Source of the DNA: Callipepla californica brunnescens
Taxonomy: Eukaryota > Chordata > Aves > Galliformes > Odontophoridae
Direction: 5' to 3'
Length of the DNA: 64,000 bases
NCBI GenBank assembly: GCA_023055505.1
Contig: JALIRH010000026.1
Coordinates: 9,377,591-9,441,590 of the forward strand
In this document: one piece after another, positions 13,170 through 25,978 of the stretch
How the letters are laid out: each line of letters starts with the position of its first letter
How positions within the stretch are numbered: the first letter of the stretch is position 1
Notes under the pieces: generated by a model
What the model was told of the DNA's origin: nothing
Database searches by the model: none
Seen by the model: only the letters and a program-made list of their open reading frames with translations
Made by a program: the position numbers and the translations under genes

Positions 13170-13300
13170 CTGTGGAGAGATGCATAGACTTTTCAATGAA
13201 ATGTTTTCAATCGTTGCTTAAAACTACCTGTGCAACCTAGTCTAGGGAGCCTGATTTGGCAGGGAGGTTGGACTCGGTTCTCCTGTCTGAGGAATAAGTG
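13170..13300 (+). mobile_element. CR1 LINE 3'-end fragment
   Basis: The sequence 'tgtgcaacctagtctaggga' followed by 'gcctgatttggcagggaggt' and 'tggactcggt' matches the block just before the end of many avian CR1 copies ('ctggtctaggaagcctgctttggcaggggttggact'). The terminal octamers have been lost. Confidence 0.78.
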
Positions 13301-15703
13301 TTCAAAAAAACTTGCCAAATAATGTAAGGAATCTTTAGGTATACACAGTGTAGAATTTTTAGTCATGTGTTTGTTTCTCACTTTATTAGTTGTCTTCTTG
13401 TTTGCTCGTGATGTTTGCCATTGTGATTATTTACCTATTCCTAATCTAGAAATTTTGCAGATGGTTATATGATAATGTCTATGATTCTTTGGATGTGCGT
13501 ATGACTACAAAACTGCCTCATGATCCTATGCCAAATGTGGAGTCTGAATATTTCTGGTTTGTTATTATTTTGTTTGATTTTGATCTTTCAGCCATGATTC
13601 ATGTTTCTCTCAAATGTAAATCAGTATGTGAATGAGAAACTTGGCTACAATTAACTTCCATCTTATCCAAAAAGGAGGAATTTAAAAAGCCTCCAAATCT
13701 CAGGCTTAAAGAAATGAAGTACCATCAATTAGGCCTATAATTAGAAGTTAGTAGCAAACTGAAAATACAGCAGCGAGATACAGCATCTACCTGTAAGGGT
13801 CCATTCACTCACAATCACTATCAAAAAAAGTTGAAGAATGCTGGCTTAGTAAATGCGGATTTAACTCCTATTCATTTTTGAAATGATCTGAAATCGGAGG
13901 TTATATTCCATTCAAGAAATGCTTTTTGATGAATTTTAATGACACAGCCTGTTTACCTATTCCCCCTTCGCATTTAGTCAAGATTGCATGGTTTGTACTC
14001 TTGAAATAGACAAAGAAAATGAAAAATGCATTTACTTGCATTCTCTGTCAAATATCAACACTATAAATTCATATCAAGATTATGTCAGGAAAACGTATCA
14101 AGGAAATTCCTACTACAATAACCTTCTATTGTTCTGCATTAGCAGAGTACTTTGTGATCCATTGCCAAATCAGATTTTAAGTAACATCTCAAGGGTAAAG
14201 ACTCATTAAAATAGAAGGATTAAACCATCAGATGTTCTTCCAAATTGTTTAAGTCTCTATGACACTTTGGCTATCTGAACTAAATTGACTACAGAGGCTA
14301 GTTTTCAATCTTTCATTCTCTTGTTATGTTGTGTTATGAAAAAGACTGTGCCTTATACCTAAATAACTGAAGGATGAACATAACATGGGAAACTATTCTT
14401 CTACGTATAGCTTTTTCTTGTTCAAGGCTTTAAACTTCTGTTTGAACTGAAAGATGGGGCAGGGTAATGGAAGAAAGTCAAGATTGTTTAAGAATACATT
14501 TCTAAAAAGAGAGAAAAATCTAGGCCTACAAGTTGAGAACAGGAAAATAAACAAACTTTTCTAAGGTTTGCTTATTATTTACTCTTTGCTCACTATTCTG
14601 TGGCTATGTTTTTGAAACATTAATCATTCTGCTGTGATTTGGCTGAGGTGAGTCCTTTATAAAATGATATTGAACTAAATGTTGAACAAAGCTGGTTGAT
14701 CGCTACCATGCTTACAAAAATACTTTCCTTTCCTTTTAATACTGGACTTCTCAACCCCTCAGGGGAAAGTACAGGCTTGTTATGTTTCTTTTAAAAATCA
14801 TTTGTATGCTAAGATACTTGACAATGAATTACTCTGCTGTTTTTGGAATAGTTCTGATTGTGAGAATATTGAGACAAACAAGTCTCCACTTCTTTCTTTT
14901 GACAGTAAATTCCTTCATAATCTTTTTTAAAGTGTTTGTTATGTGAAAAATACAAATAAATCTTATAACTAGAAAAGTAGAGTATAGAATACTTTGTCAC
15001 ACTTTTATTTTTTTCTGTGTGGGAAAACTTGAGGCATAGAATATTATATCAACACGGAAAAAGCTGACCACAAGTGTTGGTCTGTCCAACCGGTCTTCAG
15101 TGAACTGCATATATTGAAAAAACAGCAATGTGAACCGCTGGGCAGAATCTAAGTGCCATGCAGATCCTTGTGGTCTGCCTGCCTGTGGTTTTTGCAACAC
15201 TTTCGACAAGACGGTTGCAACACTATATTCCTCTGAACTGAAACTTGGTCGGCTTGTCTAATGGAGTCAACAGAAGCTGCAGTATAGGCTTTTTCCATCA
15301 TAGGTTTTCAGCATAACTAGGAATGCATGTAGTCCTATACACACATTGACAAATTATTTTAGTAGTATTCCAGAAATACTGGCTGGTTCATATGCATGGC
15401 TTTATATCTGAGGACAACTGTAACATTTGACATTCTTGTAGCTCCTATCTGTATTTTTCTAAATGGCTGAAGTCCCAAGATGTTGTACGATTCTCACAAT
15501 TATGCTCAAAAAACACTCCAGGAAAATAGTAAGGTTCATTGACAGGTGCTAGTCCTTTTTCTAAGTGGAAATAACATGTTGGAAGCCAACAGCATGATAG
15601 AAATGTGATGGCTTTTAAAAATGCCAGTCCAAGATGGAAAAAGTGTTTTCAAACCTGAGTTACATGGAGATATCTAAGAAGTTATACATATATGTAGATC
15701 CCT
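13301..15703. other. Unique non-coding DNA
   Basis: No gene was recognised. The stretch 15057-15260 is somewhat richer in GC and CpG than its surroundings. It shows no clear exon or known repeat and could be an old unrecognised element. Confidence 0.45.
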
Positions 15704-16014
15704 TCAAAAGTAGTGCCTCCTCTTTATTTGCATGGAAACAACAACAACAACAGATACAAAGAGGACAGCAGTATTACTTGATAGATAGATCAAATTCTCA
15801 GCTACAAATCACTAATTTTCAACGTATTCACGACTGTTAGCTATGTGTTTTCATCAGCGATGAACAAGAGCCTTCATGTTGTGCCCTCCCCTATTATCTG
15901 TTCTTCAGCAATGAAATATATTGGAATATTAGTGGGAAGGTTCAACCCCTACTGCCAACATCCATCCCTGATGTCATAGGACAATGTAATAAAATAGGAA
16001 GCATTACTTTCAGA
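15704..16014 (-). mobile_element. Mariner-derived short element (Galluhop type), internally deleted
   Basis: The left end reads 'aaaagtagtgcctcctcttt' and the right end 'aataggaagcattacttt'. These are inverted relative to each other and share the 'aaagtaatgcctcct' motif of the galliform mariner terminal repeat. Inside, 'aaattctcagctacaaat' is the complement of 'tttgtagctgagaatttg', the block near the 3' end of the same family. The copy at 51781-52311 contains the same block in sense. At about 310 bp it is far too short for a transposase, so it is a non-autonomous relic in reverse orientation. A (CAA)n stretch lies just inside the left end. Confidence 0.8.
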
Positions 16015-16640
16015 ACAGCTTGTGTGTATGCATACATATAAGAAAGGAGATTTATATAAACATATACAAATATAATAAAATATGTTTACATTTATATATA
16101 TATATATATATATAATATTTTTCCTCCCTTCCTTGTTTATGTTCTCACTTAGGTCAGTAATATCTGCATAAATACATTACCCGGAATAGGTGCCAAAATT
16201 AATTTTGTTTAACCCTGCAGAAGAGTAGTTTTCCTTTGCGCACAAACCACATTGCTTCTCTTAGTAAGCAGATACTCAAAATGAATATCAGTCAAACTTT
16301 GGGAACACTAGCAACAGTTCCTCCATGGAGGAAGCAGTAGCTTTTTCTGCTTTTAAGCACGGATTTAAATACAAAGTTTATGTACTTCTTACTTTTTTAC
16401 TTCTTTATGTTATGTTATTTGTTATTTTTAAAACTGTAGCAAATGAAAGTTTTAATCAGTGTTAAAGTGAAATACCACTTATGTAAAATGAAAATGTACT
16501 GTTACTTTTGAATTTTTTGAATTAATTCAAATGCATAGTTAAATATATAGGGGTTTATGGTAAAGTGCTGCAGTACGCATTGCTAAAAAGATTAGTAATG
16601 TGATAAGGCACTAGGTAGAAGATCAAAATATAAGATATCC
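16015..16640. other. AT-rich spacer between mariner relic and solo LTR
   Basis: Non-coding sequence with a (TA)n microsatellite at 16092-16115. No other element was seen. Confidence 0.5.
16092..16115. repeat. (TA)n microsatellite
   Basis: About 11-12 uninterrupted TA units. It is self-complementary, so cruciform extrusion is possible. Confidence 0.9.
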
Positions 16641-17165
16641 TGGTTCTGGCTGGATTTGCTTTATTCCTACAACTGGTATGGTGCTGTGTTTTGGAATCAG
16701 GGTGAGGACAATGTTGGTAGTACGCTGATATTACAGTTTTTTCAGGACAGTGGTTACCAAGTTCAGGACTTTTCAACTTATCCAGCTGACTTGCTAACTG
16801 GAAGCTGGAAGTACACCAAAATATGAGAGGGGACAGAATTAAGTCAACTGGCTGAAGTTGGTCAAAGGGATATTCTATACTATACAGTGTCATTTTTGAC
16901 AATGAAAGGGGTAGTTAGCTGGGAGTACTGCTGCTGCTTGAATACTTGCCGGGCATCAGTTGGTGAGAGGTGAGCAACTCCATTGTGCCTTACTTGTTTT
17001 GTGTATACTTATTTTATTTTCTCTTCCTCTTTTGTCCTTTTAAACAGTCTTTATCTCAATGCGCAAATTAACATTTTTCTGATTCTTTCTCCCATCCCAC
17101 TGGAGTTGAGGAAATGAGAAAACAGCTGTGTGGTGCTCAGCTCCCTGACAGGTTAAACTATAACA
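16641..17165 (+). mobile_element. Solo LTR of an avian endogenous retrovirus (probably ERVL class)
   Basis: The block resembles a very common avian LTR, in sense orientation, along its length. The 5' part has 'tggttctggctggatttgct' and 'ctggtatggtgctgtgtttt'. The middle has 'ggtcaaagggatattctata'. The 3' part has 'ttgttttgtgtatacttatt', 'taaacagtctttatctcaat', 'gattctttctcccatcccac' and 'ggttaaactataaca'. It starts TG and ends CA, as LTRs do. The flanking 5-mers are 'tatcc' (16636-16640) and 'tatac' (17166-17170), a target-site duplication with one mismatch. No internal gag, pol or env region adjoins it, so it is a solo LTR left by recombination between two LTRs. The 115-codon minus-strand frame at 16555-16902, the longest in the window, is antisense to it and not a gene. 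The class name is from memory. Confidence 0.88.
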
Positions 17166-17366
17166 TATACCAAGATTTAAAATAACATGGCAATTTTAAT
17201 AGAGCTAGAACAGAATTTGAAATTTGGAAATTGGGATAATAGTTTGCATTTTTGAAAGAGTCTGATGACTTAAAAGCTAGATGAGCTAGAAAGAAATCAG
17301 AAGAAATACAGAGTAACCAACTACGTTCTGAGGATTACAAAATTATTAGGTTTTTCTTTAGTATAT

Positions 17367-17369
<3 letters not shown>

Positions 17370-17402
<33 letters not shown>
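17370..17402. repeat. Poly(T) tract, 33 bases
   Basis: Uninterrupted T homopolymer. No adjoining retroelement was recognised and no AATAAA lies just beyond it on the opposite strand. Confidence 0.95.
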
Positions 17403-17405
<3 letters not shown>

Positions 17406-19066
17406 TACAAGTGTCATTTTGAAATGGAATTTCTATGTCTACTAGCCTAAAGATGTATCATGGAGGTCGTGGCTCTATGTTGAAGTAAAAAGGAAGACTG
17501 AAGGTATTTCTTCTTCTTAAAGTGTCAAGAGGCTGGTCAATCGTAATATCTGTTTTTCCTTCAGGGAAGTAGTAGTACTGGGGTTACTTGCTGAAAAATG
17601 CAGTTGAATATCGTAGAGAAAATCAAGATTTGCATGAAATATCACGTTGCATTTTTTAATTTAAATATTTTACAATCAATCCTGAAAATAATATGCTGGT
17701 TTTGAATGATTTTTTTTTTATTATTTTATTTTTTATTTTTGATGCAATGGGAAATCTTATTTTCCTCTGAAACCTAGAGTTTCAGGTAAATCCCAGAAAT
17801 GAAAATCCAAAAGTAATAAATCTATGAACTGCTTGTATGTGAAATGAGCAAATTTTTTTTTTTCCAAACTGCTTTCAAATGTATGTTTATTTTCTTCCAT
17901 CCTTTTGAAAGATGCTGAGAGCCTAGATTTGCCTGGGGGAAATTCACATATGGATAACACTAGTGTGCTTTCACAAGCACACACACCTGAATGTACTTTG
18001 TAGCTGGTGAGACATTAGTTCTAAAAATGTGGATATGTGTGTGGACTGGACTTCACTTTATATTCTGATAATGCACCATCTGTTTGAGAGGGGTTGAATA
18101 AGCTCATTTGAAGTATGGGAGTTTCAGTGGAAACTAGGCCCACTCCTTAATTCTATTCTTGCAGCTCTTTGAGACAAGAGTCTGTGATGGGCAGAGAGAA
18201 CTCGAAAGGTCATTCAGTGCTGCACGGGGTGTCTACTGTATCAGGACACTGGCCAAACCTTCTCTTTCAATTTTAGGGTCTGTTTTTGTAGTCCTGCCTT
18301 GGATGTCTGTTCATATAAGGTCACTGGCTTATATACTAAAACTTTATCCCTGTACAGTGGCGTTTGATGATGCATTTGTATGAGATTGTTGTGTCTGAGT
18401 GTGCAGGACTACATTATTCTTGATAACATTTATGAAAGTAAACTTAGCTGTCAAGCTGATGGGGCAGTTTCTAGCAGTGGAGTTTCCTGAAGAAGCATTA
18501 AGCTGTTTTTGTTTTTTTTTTTCTTGTAAGCTATCTGGCAAAATAAATAAATAATATTACAAAAAATCATTTCACAAAATGCATTGAGTATATCTCTTCA
18601 TATTACATAGTAAATCCTAAAAGACATTGTCACACCATCTGTCAAAAGCTCTTCACAATATTGAGATGGGAAAACAAGCTTTTTCAGTAGGTAACTGAAA
18701 TTCAGTTTTACTAGAACTGGAAATATAACTAAATGTAACCTGAAATACAAGTGGAAAATTCTGCTTACAGTGTAACATGTCATTGATATACAAACTTGTT
18801 TTTTCATGATTTTGCAGCATTGCAGAAAAATCAACTGTATTTCTGAGGTACCTGAAACAACCTTGAGAGTATTAAGGTTGCTGTTACATTACTAGAATGT
18901 GCCTTTAAGATGCTATTTTTTTGAGAATAGAAATGCCACATCCTTGGGCATAAAACTTTTCCTATCCTCTCTGATTACATTTTTCTATCACAGAAGCAAG
19001 AATAAAGGGTCAGTGCAAAGTAACTCAGGGAAACTGCAACCATACAAAGGACTGTTTTCTGCATCC

Positions 19067-19087
19067 AAAAAAAAAAAAAAAAAAAAA
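19067..19087. repeat. Poly(A) tract, 21 bases
   Basis: Uninterrupted A run. An AATAAA lies about 60 bases upstream at 19001-19006, which loosely resembles a retrocopy tail, but no parent transcript is recognisable. Confidence 0.95.
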
Positions 19088-22000
19088 TAGAGGCTGGTCA
19101 TATCTGTGTATTGTGAAGAAAAATTGTTGATAAAAGGAAATATCTCTGATCTGATCCTGGTTAATTCTTTTCTCCTTTGTTTTGTTGTTTGCCCTCTCCT
19201 CTGAGAATTTCCCCCAAGCACTTCATGTGTACTGTAGTGTCTTATAGAACTCTTCAATCAAAAAGTTTTTTTTTTAGTTTAATAGAAACCCCAGCATTAA
19301 TTTCTAGCTGTGTTACGTTCATATCTGTGCGCACAAAAGATGATAGCCTATAGCAGGAGGAATTCAAATCCTAAAGCGCAGAATTAAAGAAAAAATTAAA
19401 AGGCAGAGAACAATTTTACATTGAGGGTAGATGGCATGGTGATAGCAAGACCTAGGAAAGAAAAGCACTTTTATTCTCTCACACTCAGCAGTACTCTACC
19501 TTATATTATCTGAGATTTGTTTTGATTTTACTTTTGAGGGATGAAGTAGAGAGGTTATCATGTCTAAAATTAGGCGCTGTTGATAGAAATCCTTCCTATG
19601 AAGGACAAATATGACATAGTGAGCAGTCTGCCTCCTCTACTTGTTACGTCTATCACCTGTGATTCACTGACTCGAATTCTAGTGTAGATGAAAAAGATAC
19701 ATAGAGTTAATGCACAAAGTTAGAAAATCAAGGGATTACTTCATCTGTATGATGTGCATTTCAGTATGAATACAAATGCATCACTCATAGAAATACATAA
19801 TTGTTCCAATTAGTGCGTGGCTATGCTTGCCTGTCTGTTTCCCCCTAATTGATGGATATCTGGAACAATTTTGTTATTTTGATGGCTATACTTACAAAAC
19901 AACTGTTGTCAGGTTTTCATTGAGCTGCTTTCAGTGAAGACTAAGATATTGCACTTGATTTGTCAGAAACTGAAAAGAATGATGGTTTGTAGTTGGGTAC
20001 GTAGAGGAAGTTTGTTAGCAGCTAAAGCTGCAAAATGGATAGAAAAGTTTCAGGTTTGTTCTTTCTACATAACAGGTTAATTATGGTAGATAAAATTTGT
20101 TCAGGATATCTTTCAGCTGCAGTTCTTGATAAATGAGAATACCATGTGCATAATTTTGTCTTCTCACCTAGATATTCCTATTCGGAGTTGCTTTTTCTAC
20201 AATAAGGATGTTATCTGTGACTATTTATATGTTTACTTTTCATAAAAGCCTAGCAGAGATCTAAATGGATGGGGATTTTAAAATTATCAACTTCTTGTTC
20301 AATTAAAGTTTAGTCATCCTACATTTTGACTATAATCTGTGGTAGAAACAGATATTAGTATGGTATGGTTCAAATTGTCTTTTTTATACCTATTCACTAG
20401 AGCATCAATAATTTATCCATTTAAGAATGTATATCTATGACTATTTTGTATAATAATAGCTACAGAACAACTCTGATAAACTGTAATGTCTTTATTGTTA
20501 CAAAAATAAACAGCAGTATACGTACCGGATAGGATCTGAGAGTGTATGATGACAGGCATTTTCATGTGAAAGTAGAAGAGTAATTAAGATAGGGAAGGCT
20601 GTTTAATGCATCCTCATTACATCGCAACTGGCCTTTGTAAAGACTGGAGTCTGAAGTGAACTACCAGTCAGAAAAGCACCTTTAAACATTTATGTTCTTT
20701 ATAGAGACAGGTTGAACTGCATGCCTTACATTCCTCCTCCATTTTGTAATTTTTTGCCTGTATATGGCATGGGCCACGTGCTGTCAGCTTTTTTGGCAGA
20801 GGAGATGGACACAATGATCTGATTCTAGGAGCACTTAATACAAGGATCAGTTATAGTCGAATACTATGGGTAGGATAGTAAACTTGGAAAAAGTGAACAA
20901 TAAAATACTTCCTACTTAATTGGGAAAAATAGAAAGTGAGGTTAAATGAGAGTATTTTTGTTCTCTCAGGAAACTGACTTTTTCCATCCAAAGCTGGTTA
21001 GAGCTATTTTGTTGTGAATTATAGACTATCATTTCTGATACCTGCTGAGATTCTGCTGCATGAAGTTTCTGAAAGAGTTTTTCTATATTACTTTCTGTAC
21101 TATCGGCTTAAGATCAATTTGTTTTGATAAAACCATTAATTATAATAGTGAGTTAACCTATATTTTTTCTCCTGAACTCCTGAGCTTGTTCTTACTATAC
21201 TATTTTGTAAAACATTTTCAGAGTTAAATTATTCTAAAAGTATTGTACTATTGCTAATGGATCTAGGCATCTTTACTGCTGGTGTAGAAATACAAAAAAA
21301 TCTGACTTATGTAACTGTTGTCTTCTTCTGGATATCTTTGATCAATACACAAAGATCTGAAAGCAGTTTTAAACTCAGTGTAGCTTCTGCAACAAACTCA
21401 GCCTCATGTATGCAATCCCCTGGTAGGCCCATGTCCGAAGTGGGATAAGGATTTTCTAGCATCCCATCTGCTAGTAATTGTAAGACGGCAAAGGAAGTTT
21501 ACTACGTTTAGGTCCATTTATTTATTTAATGCTCCCAGGCTTTTTAGCAGTAGTAGCTATGTAGTGTAAATGAAAATGATGGTAAGAAGCTTGATTTTTG
21601 CTTCTGACTTCAGATTTATGACAAGTGTAACAAACAGAAATAATAGATCCCTACCATTTTATTTTGATGTTTCTCTCCTTTCACTCAGTGCTAGAAATGT
21701 GAGTAGGAAGATTCCTTCACATATCACCCATCTCAGAGAGGAATATCCATTATAGGAGAGTTCTGTCAGGCAGCTGGAAGAGCAGCTTGTATGTTTAAGC
21801 CTAGGGGAACAAAAATCTTCCTAAGTTCATGGTCTAGAGGAACAGCAGCAAAACAACTGGCTACCTTGGCAATAAGAGAACTTGATGTTTTAATCAAGAA
21901 ACTAGTAAGAGATAATTTGGAGGTTCTTAGACATCAGTATTTCATTTCAATTAACAGTTCAGGATTTTTTAGTAGAAATTGGTCCTATCATATGCTTGTA

Positions 22001-22485
22001 AATACTTCCTGGTGTAGATGTTAATAATTATCTCATTGATTAGAATCAGAAGAAGAAATACGCTTTTCCTTCAGTCTTAGTACAGATTATTTATGTCGTG
22101 TGTCCAAAACTGTGGATTCAATGATGCATTTGTTGAAACCATTTCATAGAAGGTTCTTTTAAGCTAGTTCTGAATAACTAGTTCTGTCAGAGGTCTTCTA
22201 CTGGAAGTCAGTGAAAGTGTTGTAATTGCTTTCAATCCTCAGGACAATCTATTACGTTATGCTGGGACTTCAAATTGAAGTTTCCTGTCTAATTGTGCAG
22301 ATAAGTGGCTCTCATTCCTTGTCTTATCCATGTAGATTTCCCAAGTGAAAGAGCAATAGAAATATGTATTTCTAAAAGTTGTCTTCCAGCTTGTCACACG
22401 TTAGAATGAGAGTTGTCTCTGACATCAGAGTCTGGCAGAGATGAGAGGTAAAGAAAGAAACCAAAATAAGCAGAAGACCAGTTGA

Positions 22486-22529
22486 TAAATTTTAAGAAAG
22501 TTACTTAAATTTTAAGAAAGTTTAAGAAA
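22486..22529. repeat. Short tandem duplication, 20-bp period
   Basis: The 17-mer 'taaattttaagaaagtt' occurs at 22486-22502 and again at 22506-22522. A partial third copy ('taagaaa') follows. It is a local slippage duplication. Confidence 0.85.
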
Positions 22530-23960
22530 TCCATAGTTAAGCATCAATACTGGGAAACTGCTAAATCTTACTAAGAATCCTAACATTTTCTTGTCCTCCC
22601 ATAGCTATGAAAACTAGGTAGAGTGATGAGGAATCCTCTCCGTTAGTGGTCCACTTCAACTTGTTTCTTGTCATGTTTCTAGTATGTAAGATGTCAGCCT
22701 TACATAGCATTGCACTTGACCTTGCAAACAGTGTCATGCCTGGTAGTTTATTTCCAGAGAAAGAGATCGTATCAGTTGGACACAACCTTAATTGAGTGGG
22801 TTAAATGCACTTGCCTTCCTATAGAAATTGGAAAGAAGTGACCAAGTAGTAGCTATGAATTACATGAGTATATGTTTATTCTACAGATGAGTTGTATGGA
22901 TGGCTCTGACTCACTGCACTGCCAGACTTTTCCTCAGTGGCTGGTTTTTAGTTTACTTGCTAAAAGATTTCTCGAGTTCTCTAAAAAGAATAGAAAGGAA
23001 GAAAGAGAAAATCCTCACAGATTTTTAAAATGGATGTTTTGGTTCAGTGCTTGTATCTGATGCCAAAGCATTTACCTAAGTAGGCTCATGAGGATTTTTT
23101 GTTACTGTTGCAGTTCGTTCTCCCTCTCTCCACCCATGCCATATATTACTATTAGTTTGTAGCGTTTTCAGCAAGAACAGTTTATCCTCAACCTATTATT
23201 TTCTCTTTATTTTTAAAAAAGGAATCTTAGGTGGTAAATTAGTTGCAAATAACTCCCTGAATGAATGCTGAAAACCTGTCAACGTATCAAATATAATTGA
23301 GTCTGTGAATCCTAATGCAACATAGGTTCATTTCTTAGCCTGTCTGTAGTAGTGTCTGTAGTGACAACCAGAAACGGTATACTGGAATACATGTATACTT
23401 CAATTGTTGCAATGTAGGTCTACATTTTAGTGCTACTTGCTGCACACTTTTAATTTCAGTTAACTTAGAGATGACTCTAACCATCTACTTGAATCTAGTT
23501 GTTTGCTTTTTTTTCTATTTCTTTTTCTTTAATGTTTCTGCTCATAGGATGATTTCCTTTACTGTGAAAATAACTGCTATATCCTGTGATATAAACACAG
23601 TAGATTAAACTTCAGTAGAAATAGCATTCACTTATGGTCTTGCAAAAAGCTTGGGGTAAATTTGACTTAATCTGGTCATCTTTCTTTTTCATAATTGTGT
23701 TTTTATCTGTGATATTTGCACGTTCCTAGCTAGATAAATTCTAAAGCTTACTTCTTCTCTAAGAATTTCTTTGCTCAGAGGTTATTTTTCTGCTTAACTG
23801 CCAAAAAGCAGTTGTTTATTGTCTTGGAGATTTCATTTTGCTATGGCAGTAAGGTGTCCTATCAATGAAAAATTGAAACTTTTTTTTTTGTTGTTGTTGT
23901 TGGAAAAGAAACAGCACAAATATTTTAACGCAGAAGTGTTAAAAGCCCAATTACTGTTTC

Positions 23961-23976
23961 AAAAAAAAAAAAAAAA
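23961..23976. repeat. Poly(A) tract, 16 bases
   Basis: Uninterrupted A run. A separate T-run plus (TTG)n patch lies at about 23880-23902. Confidence 0.95.
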
Positions 23977-25919
23977 TTGGAATAAAACTGCTTAAGAGGG
24001 TGTATTGGTCAGTTTTTTTTCTTTTCTTTTTTTTTCCCTTGAAATATTAGTTACAAAATACTGAACTAATGTATTATGACAAGCAGTTTAATGACTTTTT
24101 AAAAAAAGGCAAACAACCCTTACTGCAAGCTAGTATGTAGAAGCACTGTTCAGTTTTTTAAATATTTTTGTGCAGTGTTCAATGTGCAGAGAAGACAAGA
24201 GTGCCCAGATGGTTCAGAGTCTGGAAATAAAATCAATGGCTAAATTGATTATTCTATTTTTAACATTAATGAACTTTAAAAGGGAAAGAAGAATGTGGAA
24301 CAGCTGACTGATCTGAATTTCTGTTTTCTAAGCATTTTGTGATTTTTTTATTAATCTCCATGTTGAATAATTTCTAGCCAAATAGAATTGTCAAGAGGGG
24401 AGTGTAGATTGATCAAGAAATATGAGGACTTTATGTTGGTGTCAAATACAAGTTTGTAAGAATATGTAATAGTATGCGTTGGTTGGGCGCTCTCCTTTTC
24501 TCCTTCCCTCAGATTTCTTCAGTTGCAGCAAATCTAATTTCCTCAGTTTTGGATCCATCCAGCCTTCTATGTGTGAAAAGCTATTGTAAGAAAGAGGAAT
24601 GGGCAAAGTCAGTCGTTCGATCCACTTAGAAAATTCTCAATAGATGAATAAAATGTGATGTGTATATGCTACTGAAACATCAGAAGAGAGACTAAGGCAT
24701 CCAGTTACAGAAAGGGAGGTAGTTCAGACGTCCCTGTAGTTTTGAAGACAGAAGAGGAAATTACGGAAGAGCCTAGTTTGTAAAAGAGATGGTGCTGATT
24801 GTTTTGATTAAAAGAGGAGCTGGAGAATACTCTGTGAGCAACTCTTAAATATTGTTAAATAGGATTTATATTATTCAGAAACAATGTTGTTGCAGTTAAG
24901 TCTCAAGGGTATTTTCTGTAGTTCTTTCTTCATCACTGGTAATTAGAATATCTGCCTGTCAATATGAGTTGTATCCTCACTGATTAGCACTCTACTCCTG
25001 TGTGATTTGTTAACTGAAGCTAAAGAAGAACTGTATGTTTCATACATCTTAAAGTGTGATTCATCTCAGAATACACGAAGGTCTACAGCGTAGTTTAACT
25101 TGTTACCAGGAGCAGGTTAACTCAAAGAGAAAAAGGTTCTAGTGGCTGATGCCAGTAGTTCATCCAAATGTCTTGAAAGTCAAAGGTAAGGCTCTATTGC
25201 TTTCGAAGTCATTGAGACGGCTTTGAAAGTTGATTTGAATGGTTACAAATCTCCAGTTTGTTTTGTTTGTTGGTTTCTTTTTTTTTCTTAACCAATTATT
25301 GATTGTGGTGTTTACTTCTGAGCAGCAGTATCTATTTGAAGTGCCAGTTATTTAATTTGCATATTCATAGACGTGGGGTATCTCAGGCAGTGGAAAGGGG
25401 AGTGGTCTGCTTTCTCTTCTAGTTTGGAACTTTCTTGAGATACAGAAATTTTGTATTTGTATATTTTCACCTCAGTTTTACGACAAGCTTTTACTGCTTC
25501 CCATAATGAAAATCATAGTCAGCCCAGCTCTCTCTGTGTTTTGTATTTCCTTTCTCATAAGCCTTTCGAGTGATGTGGAGTGTGTTGTGGCAGTGTTTTG
25601 TCTTTTGTTGCTTTTTGTTTATTTCCTTTTTGTCAAATATGCTTTTGTTATCTCTCATAGTTTTTCTTTTGTATTTTTCACTTTTTTTCTGCTTTCTGGA
25701 ACGTTACTTCTCTGAGTCTTGAGATGTACATTAGATACTACTATACTATATAAAAGGCTGAGAGTTTGGACTTGGTAATGAATGATGGAGGTGGTAGAAG
25801 GGGAAGATAGTGGAGAAAAACAAAATGAAAAAAAAAATTTTGAGATCTTAGTCTCTTACTCTTTGAGAACATGTATGACCTTATTTAGTACTTGATCTAG
25901 CAGTTAACAACACTGTCAG

Positions 25920-25978
25920 TGGGGATTTGGAACTCAATGATCCTCGGGATCCCCTCCATGCTATTCTATGGTTCTTTC
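25920..25978 (+). mobile_element. CR1 LINE 3' terminus stub
   Basis: 'ttggaactcaatgatcctcg' then 'ggatcccctccatgctattc' and 'tatggttct' follow the CR1 3'-end order: 'ttggactcgatgatcc', a 'gggtcccttccaac' position, and 'attctatg' octamers. Only about 60 bp remain. Confidence 0.75.

Larger units (their letters stand above)
17166..25919. other. Long unique non-coding stretch with homopolymer runs
   Basis: No exon, RNA gene or confidently identified transposon was found in about 8.7 kb. It contains a 33-base T tract (17370-17402), a 21-base A tract (19067-19087), a 20-bp-period tandem duplication (22486-22529) and a 16-base A tract (23961-23976). A weak resemblance to an old amniote repeat ('ctggaagtcagtgaaagt') occurs near 22200. 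Predicted frames of 60-89 codons here lack recognisable domains. Confidence 0.5.

Noticed and set aside
16555..16902. 115-codon minus-strand open frame, the longest in the window
   Set aside because: It lies mostly antisense inside the solo LTR, has no recognised domain, and its 3' end extends past the LTR border. It is a chance frame.
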